This document shows positions 1 to 7,184 of a DNA stretch of 20,479 bases, piece after piece (position 1 is the stretch's first letter; each line of letters begins with the position of its first letter). A program made the position numbers and the translations under genes. Location: the NCBI GenBank assembly GCA_964586395.1, contig CAZPGP010000019.1, forward strand, positions 1 to 20,479. The letters run 5' to 3'. The notes under the pieces were generated by a model that saw only the letters and a program-made list of their open reading frames with translations, did not search any database and was not told the DNA's origin. Origin of the DNA: DATEFF01 sp964586395. GTDB lineage: Bacteria; Patescibacteriota; Saccharimonadia; Saccharimonadales; EFPC-124.

Positions 1-27
1 GCAGTGGTAAAATTATCATCTTTTCGG

Positions 28-33
28 TATACT
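28..33 (+). promoter_or_regulatory. -10 box of tlyA, near-leaderless start
   Basis: TATACT ends 8 nt before the tlyA ATG at 42, so transcription should begin at or within a base or two of the start codon. No convincing -35 hexamer or Shine-Dalgarno is visible in the 41 bases available upstream. The same arrangement recurs at other unit heads in this window. Confidence 0.5.
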
Positions 34-41
34 GTCAATTA

Positions 42-767
42 ATGATAAAGACTCGACTCGATCATCTTGTGGTCCAAAAGGGCCTCGTCGACACACGCTC
101 TCAGGCTGAGAGCTGGATTCGATTAGGCAAAGTTTTGGTTAACGGCAAGATAATCACCAAGCCAGGATACTTTGTGCCTGCAGAGGCCAGCCTGCAATTC
201 AAGGCGACAGATAAGTACGTGTCACGCGCCGGCCTCAAGTTATCCAGCGTTGCTGGCGTTCTTGGACTCGATTTCGACGAGAAGGTAGTGTTGGACGTTG
301 GCTCGAGTACAGGGGGGTTCACTGACTACGCCCTGCAGCATGGTGCGCGCAAAGTGATCGCCGTCGATGTTGGTACCAATCAGCTACATCCATCGCTTCA
401 CGGCAACGCAAAGATCGAGCTGCATGAGCAGACCGATATACGCGACATGGATTACGTGAGCGAGAAGCCTGACATCGTCGTCATCGATGTTAGCTTTATC
501 AGCCTGCGCGAGATTTTGCCGCACGTGGCCAGCCTCTGTAAACCCACGACACAGATCGCTGCAATGCTGAAGCCCCAGTTCGAAGCCGGCTCCAAGTCAA
601 AGCACAAGGGTGTGATAAAAAATGACTCAGTCCGTCGCGACATTCTCAAGGAGTTCGAAGCTTGGGCAAAGACATTATTCGTCGTGCGCGACAAGCGCGA
701 TAGCGACGTTGCTGGCAGCAAGGGCAATCGCGAGCGGTTCTATCTACTTACGCCGATCAAACGCTAG
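42..767 (+). CDS. tlyA: TlyA-family 2'-O-ribose rRNA methyltransferase
   Basis: This is a 241-aa cytoplasmic enzyme of the TlyA/hemolysin A family. Family members use SAM to methylate ribose 2'-OH groups in 16S and 23S rRNA. An N-terminal S4 RNA-binding domain covers about residues 4-60, and the conserved KYVSRAGLKL linker follows. The FtsJ-like Rossmann methyltransferase domain has its SAM-binding loop LDVGSSTGGFTD at 84-95, the DVSFIS strand at 149-154 and KPQFE at 177-181, with Lys177 in a catalytic position. Length is normal for the family, which usually runs 240-270 aa. The ATG at 42 puts the S4 domain directly at the N-terminus and fits the -10 box at 28-33. The gene converges on the NUDIX gene: the two stop codons overlap in a CTAG at 764-767, leaving no room for a separate terminator. 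The family name 'hemolysin' is historical, and the rRNA role is inferred from homology. Confidence 0.93.
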   Translation: MIKTRLDHLVVQKGLVDTRSQAESWIRLGKVLVNGKIITKPGYFVPAEASLQFKATDKYVSRAGLKLSSVAGVLGLDFDEKVVLDVGSSTGGFTDYALQHGARKVIAVDVGTNQLHPSLHGNAKIELHEQTDIRDMDYVSEKPDIVVIDVSFISLREILPHVASLCKPTTQIAAMLKPQFEAGSKSKHKGVIKNDSVRRDILKEFEAWAKTLFVVRDKRDSDVAGSKGNRERFYLLTPIKR

Positions 768-1207
768 GCGAGTTTGCTGTATCTGAAAATTCGTCGCTCG
801 ACTTCTGATTTAGAGTTTTCGAAGCTGCGTGGGTCGATAAATGCTATCTCGTCGCCATCTTCGCCAGGAGCGAATTTCATTTCGGACGGGGAGACTGCGA
901 AGACGAGTCGCAGCTGCCAGAAGTTATGCGCCGACAACAGTGCTGGCTCGTCGACGTCGATAACTCGATAGGTGAATGCGCCTTCCATACTGACTTCTTC
1001 TCTCATTTCTCTGGCGATGGCTGAGTGCAGGTTCTCTCCGTGATCCATGCCGCCGCCCGGCAGGTCCCACCAGCCTCGACCGGTTTCCTTGACTACCAGG
1101 ACTTTACCGTCCTGGTCCTGGATAAGACACTTCAACGAGACACGATACAGGTAATCTGTTCGTCGGGTTGATTCTGGTTCGTGTGCTATGACGCCGTGTG
1201 AGTTCAT
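764..1207 (-). CDS. NUDIX hydrolase
   Basis: This 147-aa protein belongs to the NUDIX superfamily of Mg2+-dependent nucleoside diphosphate-X pyrophosphohydrolases. The Nudix box lies at residues 52-74 and fits G-x5-E-x7-REuxEExGu, with one deviation: the final Gly is Ser73 (REMREEVSM). The catalytic Glu cluster E67/E70/E71 is intact. The preceding WWDLPGG is typical of the fold. The substrate cannot be predicted; house-cleaning of oxidised or non-canonical nucleotides is the usual default. The ATG at 1207 lies 27 nt after the DUF2797 stop, so it probably closes a ychF-DUF2797-NUDIX minus-strand operon. No strong -10 or Shine-Dalgarno was seen immediately upstream. Its stop overlaps the tlyA stop. 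Confidence 0.88.
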   Translation of the reverse strand: MNSHGVIAHEPESTRRTDYLYRVSLKCLIQDQDGKVLVVKETGRGWWDLPGGGMDHGENLHSAIAREMREEVSMEGAFTYRVIDVDEPALLSAHNFWQLRLVFAVSPSEMKFAPGEDGDEIAFIDPRSFENSKSEVERRIFRYSKLA

Positions 1208-1234
1208 GATTTGTTGTTCGCCTGTCTTGTCCGG

Positions 1235-2128
1235 TTAGAATAAACTTACTTGATGCGGTTCGGCTTCGTTCTTAGCGAGGTCGTAGCTGAGTGTGCACTT
1301 ATAGCCAGTTAGCTTGCCGAGTGGCAGGCTGTACTGGAGATCGTCGTGTTCGGCGATCAATACCGAGCCGACCATACCGACACAATTGCCCGAGATGCAG
1401 TTGTTCTTGCTGATATCCACAAGGTCCTGTGGACGAAGCGTGTTTTCGCCCATGAAGTAGGTGTCGAGATGGAGCGGCGAGTTGTCGTCTGGCGCCGCGC
1501 CTGCTTCGCGAATCAGACGCTCGCGAGCGGCCTGGAGCTCCTCTGCGCCAGCTTTCGCGTCGTACGGTTTCTTGAGGAGTTGGTGCTTTTGTCTGAGCTG
1601 CAATGTCTCGGCAATGCCAGGCAGGGCAGCGCTCCGAGCTTCGTATTGGCGGGCGATGTCAGCGTTAGGGTAGGTTTTGATGATGAGCGCGCTGCGGGCG
1701 CCTTGGTCGAGAAGCCGTCGAATACCGCGGCCTTCGTAACTTATCCCCACTTTAACCACACCTGGGGCAAAGTGTGCCAGATAGAGGATGTGCGGCTGGG
1801 CGTTGCGCGCCTGCTGCTGCTCGGAGACGCTCGCTGCGTTGTAGAAGGCAGGGTTGAAGCCGGTCTTTTGCTGGCAGTGCCGGCATTGATCGTACTGTTC
1901 GGGCAGCTCGGCGTTGTCGGGGCAAGGGAAGCTTTCACCGGTTGCGAGGTCGTGCCAACCACCGCAGTAGCGCACCGAATTGTCAAAAGTCAGAGTGAAC
2001 TGCTGGTTGCGTGGTTCAAAGTGCTCGAACTGCTCGCTGCCGTCGCGCAGTAGGCTCAACTGCGGCTGATGGTCGGGACCATAGCCGTAGTGAACAAATA
2101 GATAATTTCCCTCGGGTAGTTTTGTCAC
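1235..2128 (-). CDS. DUF2797 family protein (GIY-YIG-like core, zinc-binding Cys)
   Basis: This 297-aa protein resembles DUF2797, a family of unknown function. Four cysteines at 55, 69, 82 and 85 (the last two as CRHC) could form a zinc site. The stretch LYLAHF..VKVGIS with Arg134 and Arg138, followed by LLDQGA at 139-144, resembles the GIY-YIG nuclease-like core typical of the family. I did not verify catalytic residues, so nuclease activity is unproven. Translation starts at a GTG (2126-2128). A TATAAT at 2140-2135 on the minus strand ends 6 nt before that GTG, suggesting an internal leaderless promoter in addition to read-through from ychF, whose stop lies 17 nt upstream. The long plus-strand open frame opposite it (1346-2053) is a shadow. 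Confidence 0.8.
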   Translation of the reverse strand: MTKLPEGNYLFVHYGYGPDHQPQLSLLRDGSEQFEHFEPRNQQFTLTFDNSVRYCGGWHDLATGESFPCPDNAELPEQYDQCRHCQQKTGFNPAFYNAASVSEQQQARNAQPHILYLAHFAPGVVKVGISYEGRGIRRLLDQGARSALIIKTYPNADIARQYEARSAALPGIAETLQLRQKHQLLKKPYDAKAGAEELQAARERLIREAGAAPDDNSPLHLDTYFMGENTLRPQDLVDISKNNCISGNCVGMVGSVLIAEHDDLQYSLPLGKLTGYKCTLSYDLAKNEAEPHQVSLF

Positions 2129-2134
2129 AAAAAT

Positions 2135-2140
2135 ATTATA
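2135..2140 (-). promoter_or_regulatory. -10 box of the DUF2797 gene, predicted leaderless GTG
   Basis: On the minus strand TATAAT is followed by six bases (ATTTTT) and then the GTG start. This spacing places the transcription start on the start codon. It lies in the 17-nt gap after the ychF stop, so DUF2797 may be transcribed both alone and from ychF. No TG extension is present. Confidence 0.5.
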
Positions 2141-2145
2141 CGGAT

Positions 2146-3225
2146 TTATTTGCTGACGTTGAAGCGGAATTCAACAATATCGTCGGGCTGCATGACGTAT
2201 TCTTTGCCCTCGGTGCGCATCTTGCCGGCGGCCTTGGCAGCTGATTCGGTGCCGGCGGCGATGAGGTCGGGGTAGCTAACGATCTGGGCGGCGATGAATC
2301 CACGCTCGAAGTCGCCATGAATGACGCCCGCAGCCTGTGGGGCAGTTGCGCCCTTTGGAATAGTCCAGGCGCGGACTTCTTGCTCGCCAGCGGTCAGGTA
2401 GCTTTGGAGGCCAAGCGTGTCATAGGCGGCATGAATCAGCTGTAGCAGGCCGGATTCGGTCTGGCCGTAGGTTTCCAAGAGTTCCTTGGCATCGGCTGTG
2501 TCGAGTGACTGGAGTTCGTGCTCGAGTTGCGCGTTCACAAATAGCGCCTGCGATGGGGCGACTAGCTCGGCAAGTTGCTTCTTGCGCTCCTCATTACTGA
2601 GGTCAGCTTCGTCGACATTGAACACATATATAAACGGTTTGGCGGTCAGGAGGTGCAGGTCCTTCAGGTGTTCGGCATTCACGTCGGTGGCGCTGATGAG
2701 CTTGCCTTCGTTGAGGTAGGTGAGGGCTTTTTCGAGCTCAGCCACGACGGGGCGCATCTTGGCGTCGGCCTTGGCTTGCTTGCTGACAGATCCGATGCGC
2801 TTCTCGACGGTCTGGATGTCGGCCAGGATGAGCTCAGTGTTGATAATCTCGATGTCGTCCTTTGGTTCGACGCGGTTGGCGACGTGGAGGATGTCGTCGT
2901 TATGGAAAGCGCGGACGACCTGGGCGATGGCGTTGCACTCGCGGATGTTGGCAAGGAACTTGTTGCCCAAACCCTCGCCCGTACTCGCGCCAGCAACAAG
3001 GCCGGCGATGTCGACGAACGTGACGGTGGCGGGAACAACTTTTTTACTCGAATATAACTCAGCTAATTTGTCGAGGCGCTCATCTGGTACGGGTACGATT
3101 CCGGTGTTTGGCTCGATAGTCGCAAACGGATAGTTGGCGGCCAGAATCTGGCTGTTTGTCAGTGCGTTGAACAGGGTTGATTTGCCGACGTTAGGGAGGC
3201 CGACGATGCCGATAGATAAACTCAT
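2146..3225 (-). CDS. ychF: Ribosome-associated ATPase YchF (OLA1/Obg family)
   Basis: YchF is a 359-aa universally conserved P-loop NTPase of the TRAFAC/Obg class. It binds ribosomes and, unlike most GTPases, prefers ATP. The P-loop GLPNVGKST is at residues 9-17. The Walker B/G3 motif DIAG is at 72-75, followed by the Gly-rich switch segment typical of the Obg fold. The G4 position reads NVDE (203-206) instead of NKxD, which is the hallmark of YchF ATP specificity. A TGS domain occupies the C-terminus, about residues 280-359. The open frame extends upstream to 3393, but ATG 3225 is chosen because the family starts with MxLxIGIVGLPNVGKS and because a TGTTATAAT extended -10 ends 6 nt before this ATG. 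It heads a minus-strand unit and is divergent from the TPR gene. Confidence 0.96.
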   Translation of the reverse strand: MSLSIGIVGLPNVGKSTLFNALTNSQILAANYPFATIEPNTGIVPVPDERLDKLAELYSSKKVVPATVTFVDIAGLVAGASTGEGLGNKFLANIRECNAIAQVVRAFHNDDILHVANRVEPKDDIEIINTELILADIQTVEKRIGSVSKQAKADAKMRPVVAELEKALTYLNEGKLISATDVNAEHLKDLHLLTAKPFIYVFNVDEADLSNEERKKQLAELVAPSQALFVNAQLEHELQSLDTADAKELLETYGQTESGLLQLIHAAYDTLGLQSYLTAGEQEVRAWTIPKGATAPQAAGVIHGDFERGFIAAQIVSYPDLIAAGTESAAKAAGKMRTEGKEYVMQPDDIVEFRFNVSK

Positions 3226-3231
3226 GCAACC

Positions 3232-3240
3232 ATTATAACA
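3232..3240 (-). promoter_or_regulatory. Extended -10 promoter of ychF, leaderless
   Basis: On the minus strand TGTTATAAT (TGn plus a perfect TATAAT) ends 6 nt before the ychF ATG. The predicted transcription start falls on the A of the ATG, so the long upstream in-frame extension of the ORF would not be transcribed. Confidence 0.65.
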
Positions 3241-3277
3241 GAGGTAGGGGTGAGAATCTACTAGGCGCAGCCAGGAC

Positions 3278-3306
3278 TTGCGCAGGGGAGGGTATTTGGT
3301 TATGCT
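3278..3306 (+). promoter_or_regulatory. Candidate promoter of the TPR/exported-protein unit
   Basis: TTGCGC (3278-3283) and TATGCT (3301-3306) are separated by 17 nt, a good sigma70-type layout. The predicted start near 3313 gives a leader of about 22 nt before ATG 3335. AGGA at 3330-3333 sits very close to the start, so initiation is not well explained. The TTATGCT string is shared with the pilus promoters at 6123 and 14839. Confidence 0.4.
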
Positions 3307-3334
3307 TAAGTCTAAGAAACCGAAGAAGTAGGAA

Positions 3335-3919
3335 ATGCCAAGAGTACCGCAACCGAAGGCTACGTTCAAAGGGAAAAAGAAGATCATAACCATTGCAGGT
3401 GTGGTCCTATTAATTCTGGCAGCCGCAGGCGCGGGTGTCTTTATGCGATGGCAGCAAACTCAGAGTCCAAATGGCCAGAACGGCAACGGTGACAGCAACG
3501 GCCCGGTCAGCAATGGCGAGATGGACGGCCTGGCGCAGAACCCTTTCCCTGAAAGCGTCAAGGAAGCTCAGAAATCGGCCAGCACTGGGAACATCGAAGA
3601 GTCCAACAAGCAAATCGGCGTCAGCCTTGCCAACACGGGCAACAACGACGAGAAGTATGAACTCTATCTGCAGCAAGCCACGAACAACGAGAACTCCAAG
3701 AAGTGGGACGACGCCATCGCATCCTACAAGAGCGCCGAGGCGATCAAGAAAACCGCGACTGTTTACATCGGCCTGGGCCGTTCCTACGAGGCGAAGGGCG
3801 ATAAGACGGCAGCAGTTAGTGCTTATAAGGCAGCCATTCCGCTCCTCGACGCTACCGATCCTATGTACAACTTCGACAAGAGACAGCTAGAAGATAAGAT
3901 CAAGGTGCTTGGCGGTTAG
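3335..3919 (+). CDS. Membrane-anchored TPR-repeat protein
   Basis: This 194-aa protein has a Lys-rich cytoplasmic N-terminus (FKGKKK) and one hydrophobic segment at about residues 17-37. A low-complexity Gly/Asn/Gln linker follows (about 42-60), then a mostly helical C-terminal region outside the membrane. Residues about 116-180 read as TPR-like helix pairs, recognisable from the W..A...Y..A pattern (KKWDDAIASYKSAEAI) and the following GLGRSYEAKGDKTAAVSAYKAAI. TPRs usually mediate protein-protein contacts. The stop TAG directly abuts the ATG of the 719-aa exported protein, implying co-translation and a shared job, perhaps as anchor or assembly factor for that partner. No specific family is recognised. 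An in-frame 9-codon ORF ending in TAG (3302-3331) lies just upstream but overlaps the likely -10 box. Confidence 0.8.
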   Translation: MPRVPQPKATFKGKKKIITIAGVVLLILAAAGAGVFMRWQQTQSPNGQNGNGDSNGPVSNGEMDGLAQNPFPESVKEAQKSASTGNIEESNKQIGVSLANTGNNDEKYELYLQQATNNENSKKWDDAIASYKSAEAIKKTATVYIGLGRSYEAKGDKTAAVSAYKAAIPLLDATDPMYNFDKRQLEDKIKVLGG

Positions 3920-6079
3920 ATGAAAAAATTCCTTTTAGTTGTCGTGCTGGCAGTCGCGTTCCTTATTGGCTACGCTGGGTCAGCTGAGGCATGGCCAGTT
4001 TACGGCCGTAGCTCACACTATGGTTACTTTCAGGATCGTTTCGACGACTGGGGCGACAGTGTTATCCAAAGCGGTATTCCGCTGAGCGTTAACTCCGCGA
4101 CTGAGTTTATTAACTTTATCAAGGGTAAGCTGAATGATGGCCCCGGCACCTGGAATGGCGTGAGTGCGGCATTTATCATCCAAACAATGATAGGCAGCGC
4201 CCGAAACAACCCGCCGACTGCGGCGCAGATTGCGGATTGGGAAGCGCGTGTTAGATACGCCGAGTCCAGAGGGTGGGTGAGCTGGAACAGCACTATTAAC
4301 TATCGATTGAACAGTTACTACCAGGGCGTGTCGCCTGGTGTTAACCCTGTTGACGACGCATTCTACGACCCGGGCGTTACCCGCAGTGACACTGCTATCG
4401 TGTTCACGAATGGTACGAGCAACGTTTACGAGTTGCGCCATGCCTGTGGTAACCCAGTTGGTGTTATTTCGCCACTTCCAGATCCACCGCAGTTCACGAT
4501 GACGGGTCGCACGACGGTTAGTGACGCAACAGTGATTCCTGGCCAGACTATCACGTTCCAGCATTATGTTCGTAACGCCGGACCAGATAGTACGTCACCA
4601 ACGCCAATCTGGTGGGTTGCCGAACGAATGGCACCAGCGCCTGCTGGGACCGTTGGTGGAGCTGCAAGCTCGGGAACATATTCTTCGGGCCAAGAGAAAA
4701 ATGTCTTCAACCATAACGTTACGATACCCAACAACACGCTTCCGGATACCCAGTTCTGTGAACGGGTCGGGTGGGATCCCGTTAACGGCACGGGTGCCCG
4801 GGATGGTCGTGGTGCGCAAACATGCGCAACGGTGATAGCTGATTTCGAGTTGACGCCTTCGGTTACGCCAAGCGCAACCTCGGCGCAGCAAAATGATAGT
4901 ATCTCCTTTACTTATAGAGTCGCTAACCCTGGTCCGACGCCGTCGACGCCGACGGCATGTAAGTCAGTGGCTACGACTCCTGGCCCGGGTTATACGCCAT
5001 TACCGCAGCAGGATGTAGACCGTAACCCTGCAGGTGCATTTGGACTTGGCTGTCCGCGAAACTTCCTTCTAGGGACAACGGACCTCGGAACGGAAACGGT
5101 TGATGTCGGTAACGTCGCGCCAGGTTCGCGCATCTGTCGTTCGCTGGTAGTGAACCCACGCAATGAGAACGGCGGACCAAGGGCGAGTGCTGAAGCCTGC
5201 GTTGTTATCGCGAAGACTCCTTATGTTCATTTTCAAGGCAACGACGTCTGGGCTGGTGGTGGCTTCCCGGCAGTAACACCAGCTTGCAACACGGCTTCCA
5301 AGATTACCACGAGTTCACATGCGCTTCGTGATGGATCTGTGGCCGGCGGTTCGGTTGAGTACGGTGCCTTTGCGCTCGGCAGGATCCTGAACTTTGGTTC
5401 TGCTGGTCGGGCCATTGTGAACCCGGCGGCTGCACTAGGAAAGATGCTGACATTTACGAACGTAAACAATGCGGCTCTTGGTAACTATGCTGCGCCACAA
5501 CATTGTATAAACGACTACATAAGCACCTACAGCGGTACACCCATCACGAGTCTCGGCAACCCTGTCGACGTGAACCGTGGCAGTGGTACATGGCAACTCA
5601 ACGGCCCGGTGACCTTCCGCGGCAACGTGCCAAACGGCGCCAAGCAAGTTTACCTGGTCAACGGTGACGTAACTATCGACGACAACATTCGCTACAGTGA
5701 CTCCTATGGGAACGGAGGTGAAATACCTTCGCTGGTCATCATTGCGACGGGTAATATCTTTGTTCGGGACAACGTAGACGACGTGGCCGGTTTATTCGTA
5801 ACACGAGGCACGTTCAATACCTGTAGCAACGCCCCGGGTGGGAACTTGAGCGTAACGGGTACATGCAATAAGCAGCTCACTGTAAACGGTGCGGTGATCG
5901 CAGGCTCATTGACGTTGCTTCGAACCTACGGTGCTGACGGCAACAACGACAACGATCGTAAGCGTCCAGCGGAGATCTTCAACTTCAACGCTGAAATGTA
6001 CCTCCAGAATGCACTGAACGGTAGCAGCTCAAGCACGCTGCGAACCGTGGACGAGAAGGATCTGCCACCTCGCTACTAG
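3920..6079 (+). CDS. Large exported multidomain surface protein (candidate adhesin)
   Basis: This 719-aa protein has a clear Sec signal peptide: MKK, a hydrophobic core, and an AEA cleavage site at 22-24 before Trp25. Residues 25 to about 190 form an unassigned N-terminal domain rich in Trp, Tyr and Asn. Residues about 191-305 and 306-427 look like two beta-sandwich repeats of the DUF11/CARDB type, each opening with a strand and then the pattern 'Q(T/N)D/xIxFxYxVxNxGPxP', and each with paired cysteines. The C-terminal part, about 430-719, is beta-strand-rich with repeated 'NGDVTIDDNIRY / GNIFVRDNV / LTVNGAVIAGSL' units. These resemble a right-handed beta-helix or bactofilin-like solenoid, although I cannot confirm the fold. 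No sortase LPXTG or C-terminal membrane anchor is visible. The gene abuts the TPR gene and precedes the pilus operon, so a surface or pilus-tip role is possible but inferred. No named family is assigned. Confidence 0.8.
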   Translation: MKKFLLVVVLAVAFLIGYAGSAEAWPVYGRSSHYGYFQDRFDDWGDSVIQSGIPLSVNSATEFINFIKGKLNDGPGTWNGVSAAFIIQTMIGSARNNPPTAAQIADWEARVRYAESRGWVSWNSTINYRLNSYYQGVSPGVNPVDDAFYDPGVTRSDTAIVFTNGTSNVYELRHACGNPVGVISPLPDPPQFTMTGRTTVSDATVIPGQTITFQHYVRNAGPDSTSPTPIWWVAERMAPAPAGTVGGAASSGTYSSGQEKNVFNHNVTIPNNTLPDTQFCERVGWDPVNGTGARDGRGAQTCATVIADFELTPSVTPSATSAQQNDSISFTYRVANPGPTPSTPTACKSVATTPGPGYTPLPQQDVDRNPAGAFGLGCPRNFLLGTTDLGTETVDVGNVAPGSRICRSLVVNPRNENGGPRASAEACVVIAKTPYVHFQGNDVWAGGGFPAVTPACNTASKITTSSHALRDGSVAGGSVEYGAFALGRILNFGSAGRAIVNPAAALGKMLTFTNVNNAALGNYAAPQHCINDYISTYSGTPITSLGNPVDVNRGSGTWQLNGPVTFRGNVPNGAKQVYLVNGDVTIDDNIRYSDSYGNGGEIPSLVIIATGNIFVRDNVDDVAGLFVTRGTFNTCSNAPGGNLSVTGTCNKQLTVNGAVIAGSLTLLRTYGADGNNDNDRKRPAEIFNFNAEMYLQNALNGSSSSTLRTVDEKDLPPRY

Positions 6080-6092
6080 AGTAGGGCAGATC
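6059..6092 (+). terminator. Hairpin without U-tract after the exported-protein gene
   Basis: GATCTGCC (6059-6066) pairs perfectly with GGCAGATC (6085-6092). Inside, CTAC (6073-6076) pairs with GTAG (6081-6084) around a TAGA loop that contains the stop codon, leaving a 6-nt bulge on the 5' side. No T-run follows, so this is a possible transcript end or 3'-stability structure and not a textbook intrinsic terminator. Confidence 0.4.
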
Positions 6093-6120
6093 ACCGCGAA
6101 ATCCCTATACAGTGATGACG

Positions 6121-6133
6121 CTTATGCTATAAT
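6121..6133 (+). promoter_or_regulatory. Extended -10 promoter of the pilM operon
   Basis: CTTATGCTATAAT contains a TATG extension and a perfect TATAAT (6128-6133) ending 10 nt before ATG 6144. The same 13 bases occur at 14837-14849 in front of the minor-pilin operon. A GGAGG at 6135-6139 lies 4 nt from the ATG, but much or all of it would fall upstream of the predicted transcription start near 6140. It may therefore not be in the mRNA. Confidence 0.65.
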
Positions 6134-6143
6134 CGGAGGCAGT

Positions 6144-7184
6144 ATGAAGCTTTTTAGTTCGGTGGGCGAGTTCTTTGCCTTAGACATAGGAACGACAGCA
6201 GTTCGTGTAGCTCAGCTCAAACAGAGCGGAGACGCTTGGAATCTCGTAAAGTATGGTTCCGCACCAGTAGACATTAAGGTTGCAAGCAGTGACGCACCAG
6301 AGGACCAGAAGCGTCTCGGTGATGTCATTACTAACTTAATCACTCAAACTGGTATCGCTGAACGCAACGTCGTCGTCGGAATTCCTTCGAGCAAGATGTT
6401 CGCCACAGTCGTTGACCTCCCAGACCTCCCACAACAAGAGCTTGCCAGTACTATCAAGTACCAGGCAGAGCAATTCATCCCTATGAGCATCGACGAAGCC
6501 AAGATCGACTGGGCGGTGCTAGGGAAGTCCCTCCGCGACCCACAGAAGAACGAAGTACTCCTAGCCAGTGTTGCGAACAAATTCAGCGAAGCGCGCCTGG
6601 AGCTTGTCGAGAGCGTTGGCCTGAACGTGATCGCTCTTGAGCCTGACTCACTCGCACTCGTGCGGGCGCTTGTTCCGCCAAACAACCAGGACGCCATGAT
6701 GATCATCGACTTTGGTGACTTCAGTACTGATCTTATTGCTGTCCTCGGCGGTTCGCCACGATTGATTCGCTCGATTCCTGTTGGCCTACAGACGCTCATT
6801 AAGGCTGCAACACAGAACTTGAACATCGACGTCAATCAAGCCAATCAGTTCATCATGAAGTTTGGTCTCCATCCTGACCGCCTCGAGGGCCAGATTCTCA
6901 AGTCTCTGGACGCAACGCTTGACCAGTTCGTCGTAGAGATCAACAAATCAGTTAAGTTCTTCCAATCACGTTACCCGAACGTTCAGTTACGCTACCTGAT
7001 GCTCAGCGGCTACACGCTGTCGGTTCCTGCGTTTGGCGAGTATATCGCTGGCAAAACTGGCATCCAGACCGTCGCTGGTAACGCATGGGGGAATGTACGA
7101 TATAGTCCGAACCTGCGTGACAACCTAATGCAGATCGCACCACAGTTTGGTGTAGCGGTCGGCTTGGCGGAGCGACACCTATGA
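6144..7184 (+). CDS. pilM: Type IV pilus assembly protein PilM
   Basis: PilM is a 346-aa cytoplasmic actin-fold ATPase that binds the N-terminus of PilN and links the motor to the membrane complex. The actin-like nucleotide-binding motifs are DIGTTAVRVAQL (from residue 14) and IIDFGDFSTDLIAV (about 187-200). Between and after them is the usual SHS2/1C region found in PilM. Length matches the family, about 350 aa. The ATG at 6144 is supported by the -10 box 10 nt upstream and by the canonical 'FFALDIGT' position near the N-terminus. It is the first gene of pilMNO-x-BTC and overlaps pilN by ATGA. It ends in the only UGA stop of the window. Confidence 0.95.
   Translation: MKLFSSVGEFFALDIGTTAVRVAQLKQSGDAWNLVKYGSAPVDIKVASSDAPEDQKRLGDVITNLITQTGIAERNVVVGIPSSKMFATVVDLPDLPQQELASTIKYQAEQFIPMSIDEAKIDWAVLGKSLRDPQKNEVLLASVANKFSEARLELVESVGLNVIALEPDSLALVRALVPPNNQDAMMIIDFGDFSTDLIAVLGGSPRLIRSIPVGLQTLIKAATQNLNIDVNQANQFIMKFGLHPDRLEGQILKSLDATLDQFVVEINKSVKFFQSRYPNVQLRYLMLSGYTLSVPAFGEYIAGKTGIQTVAGNAWGNVRYSPNLRDNLMQIAPQFGVAVGLAERHL

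Noticed and set aside
1346..2053. 235-aa plus-strand open frame
   Set aside because: It is antisense to the DUF2797 gene, with no recognisable motif or ribosome site; a shadow frame of a recognised protein.
2575..3057. 160-aa plus-strand open frame
   Set aside because: It lies wholly opposite ychF and has no domain pattern.
3226..3393. Upstream in-frame extension of ychF (starting at 3393)
   Set aside because: Family proteins start at MSLSIGIVGLPNVGKS; an extended -10 box lies 6 nt before ATG 3225; the extension would overlap the divergent TPR gene.
6135..6139. GGAGG as the pilM Shine-Dalgarno
   Set aside because: It is well placed relative to the ATG, but the predicted transcription start (about 6140) would exclude it from the mRNA; left open unless an upstream promoter reads through.
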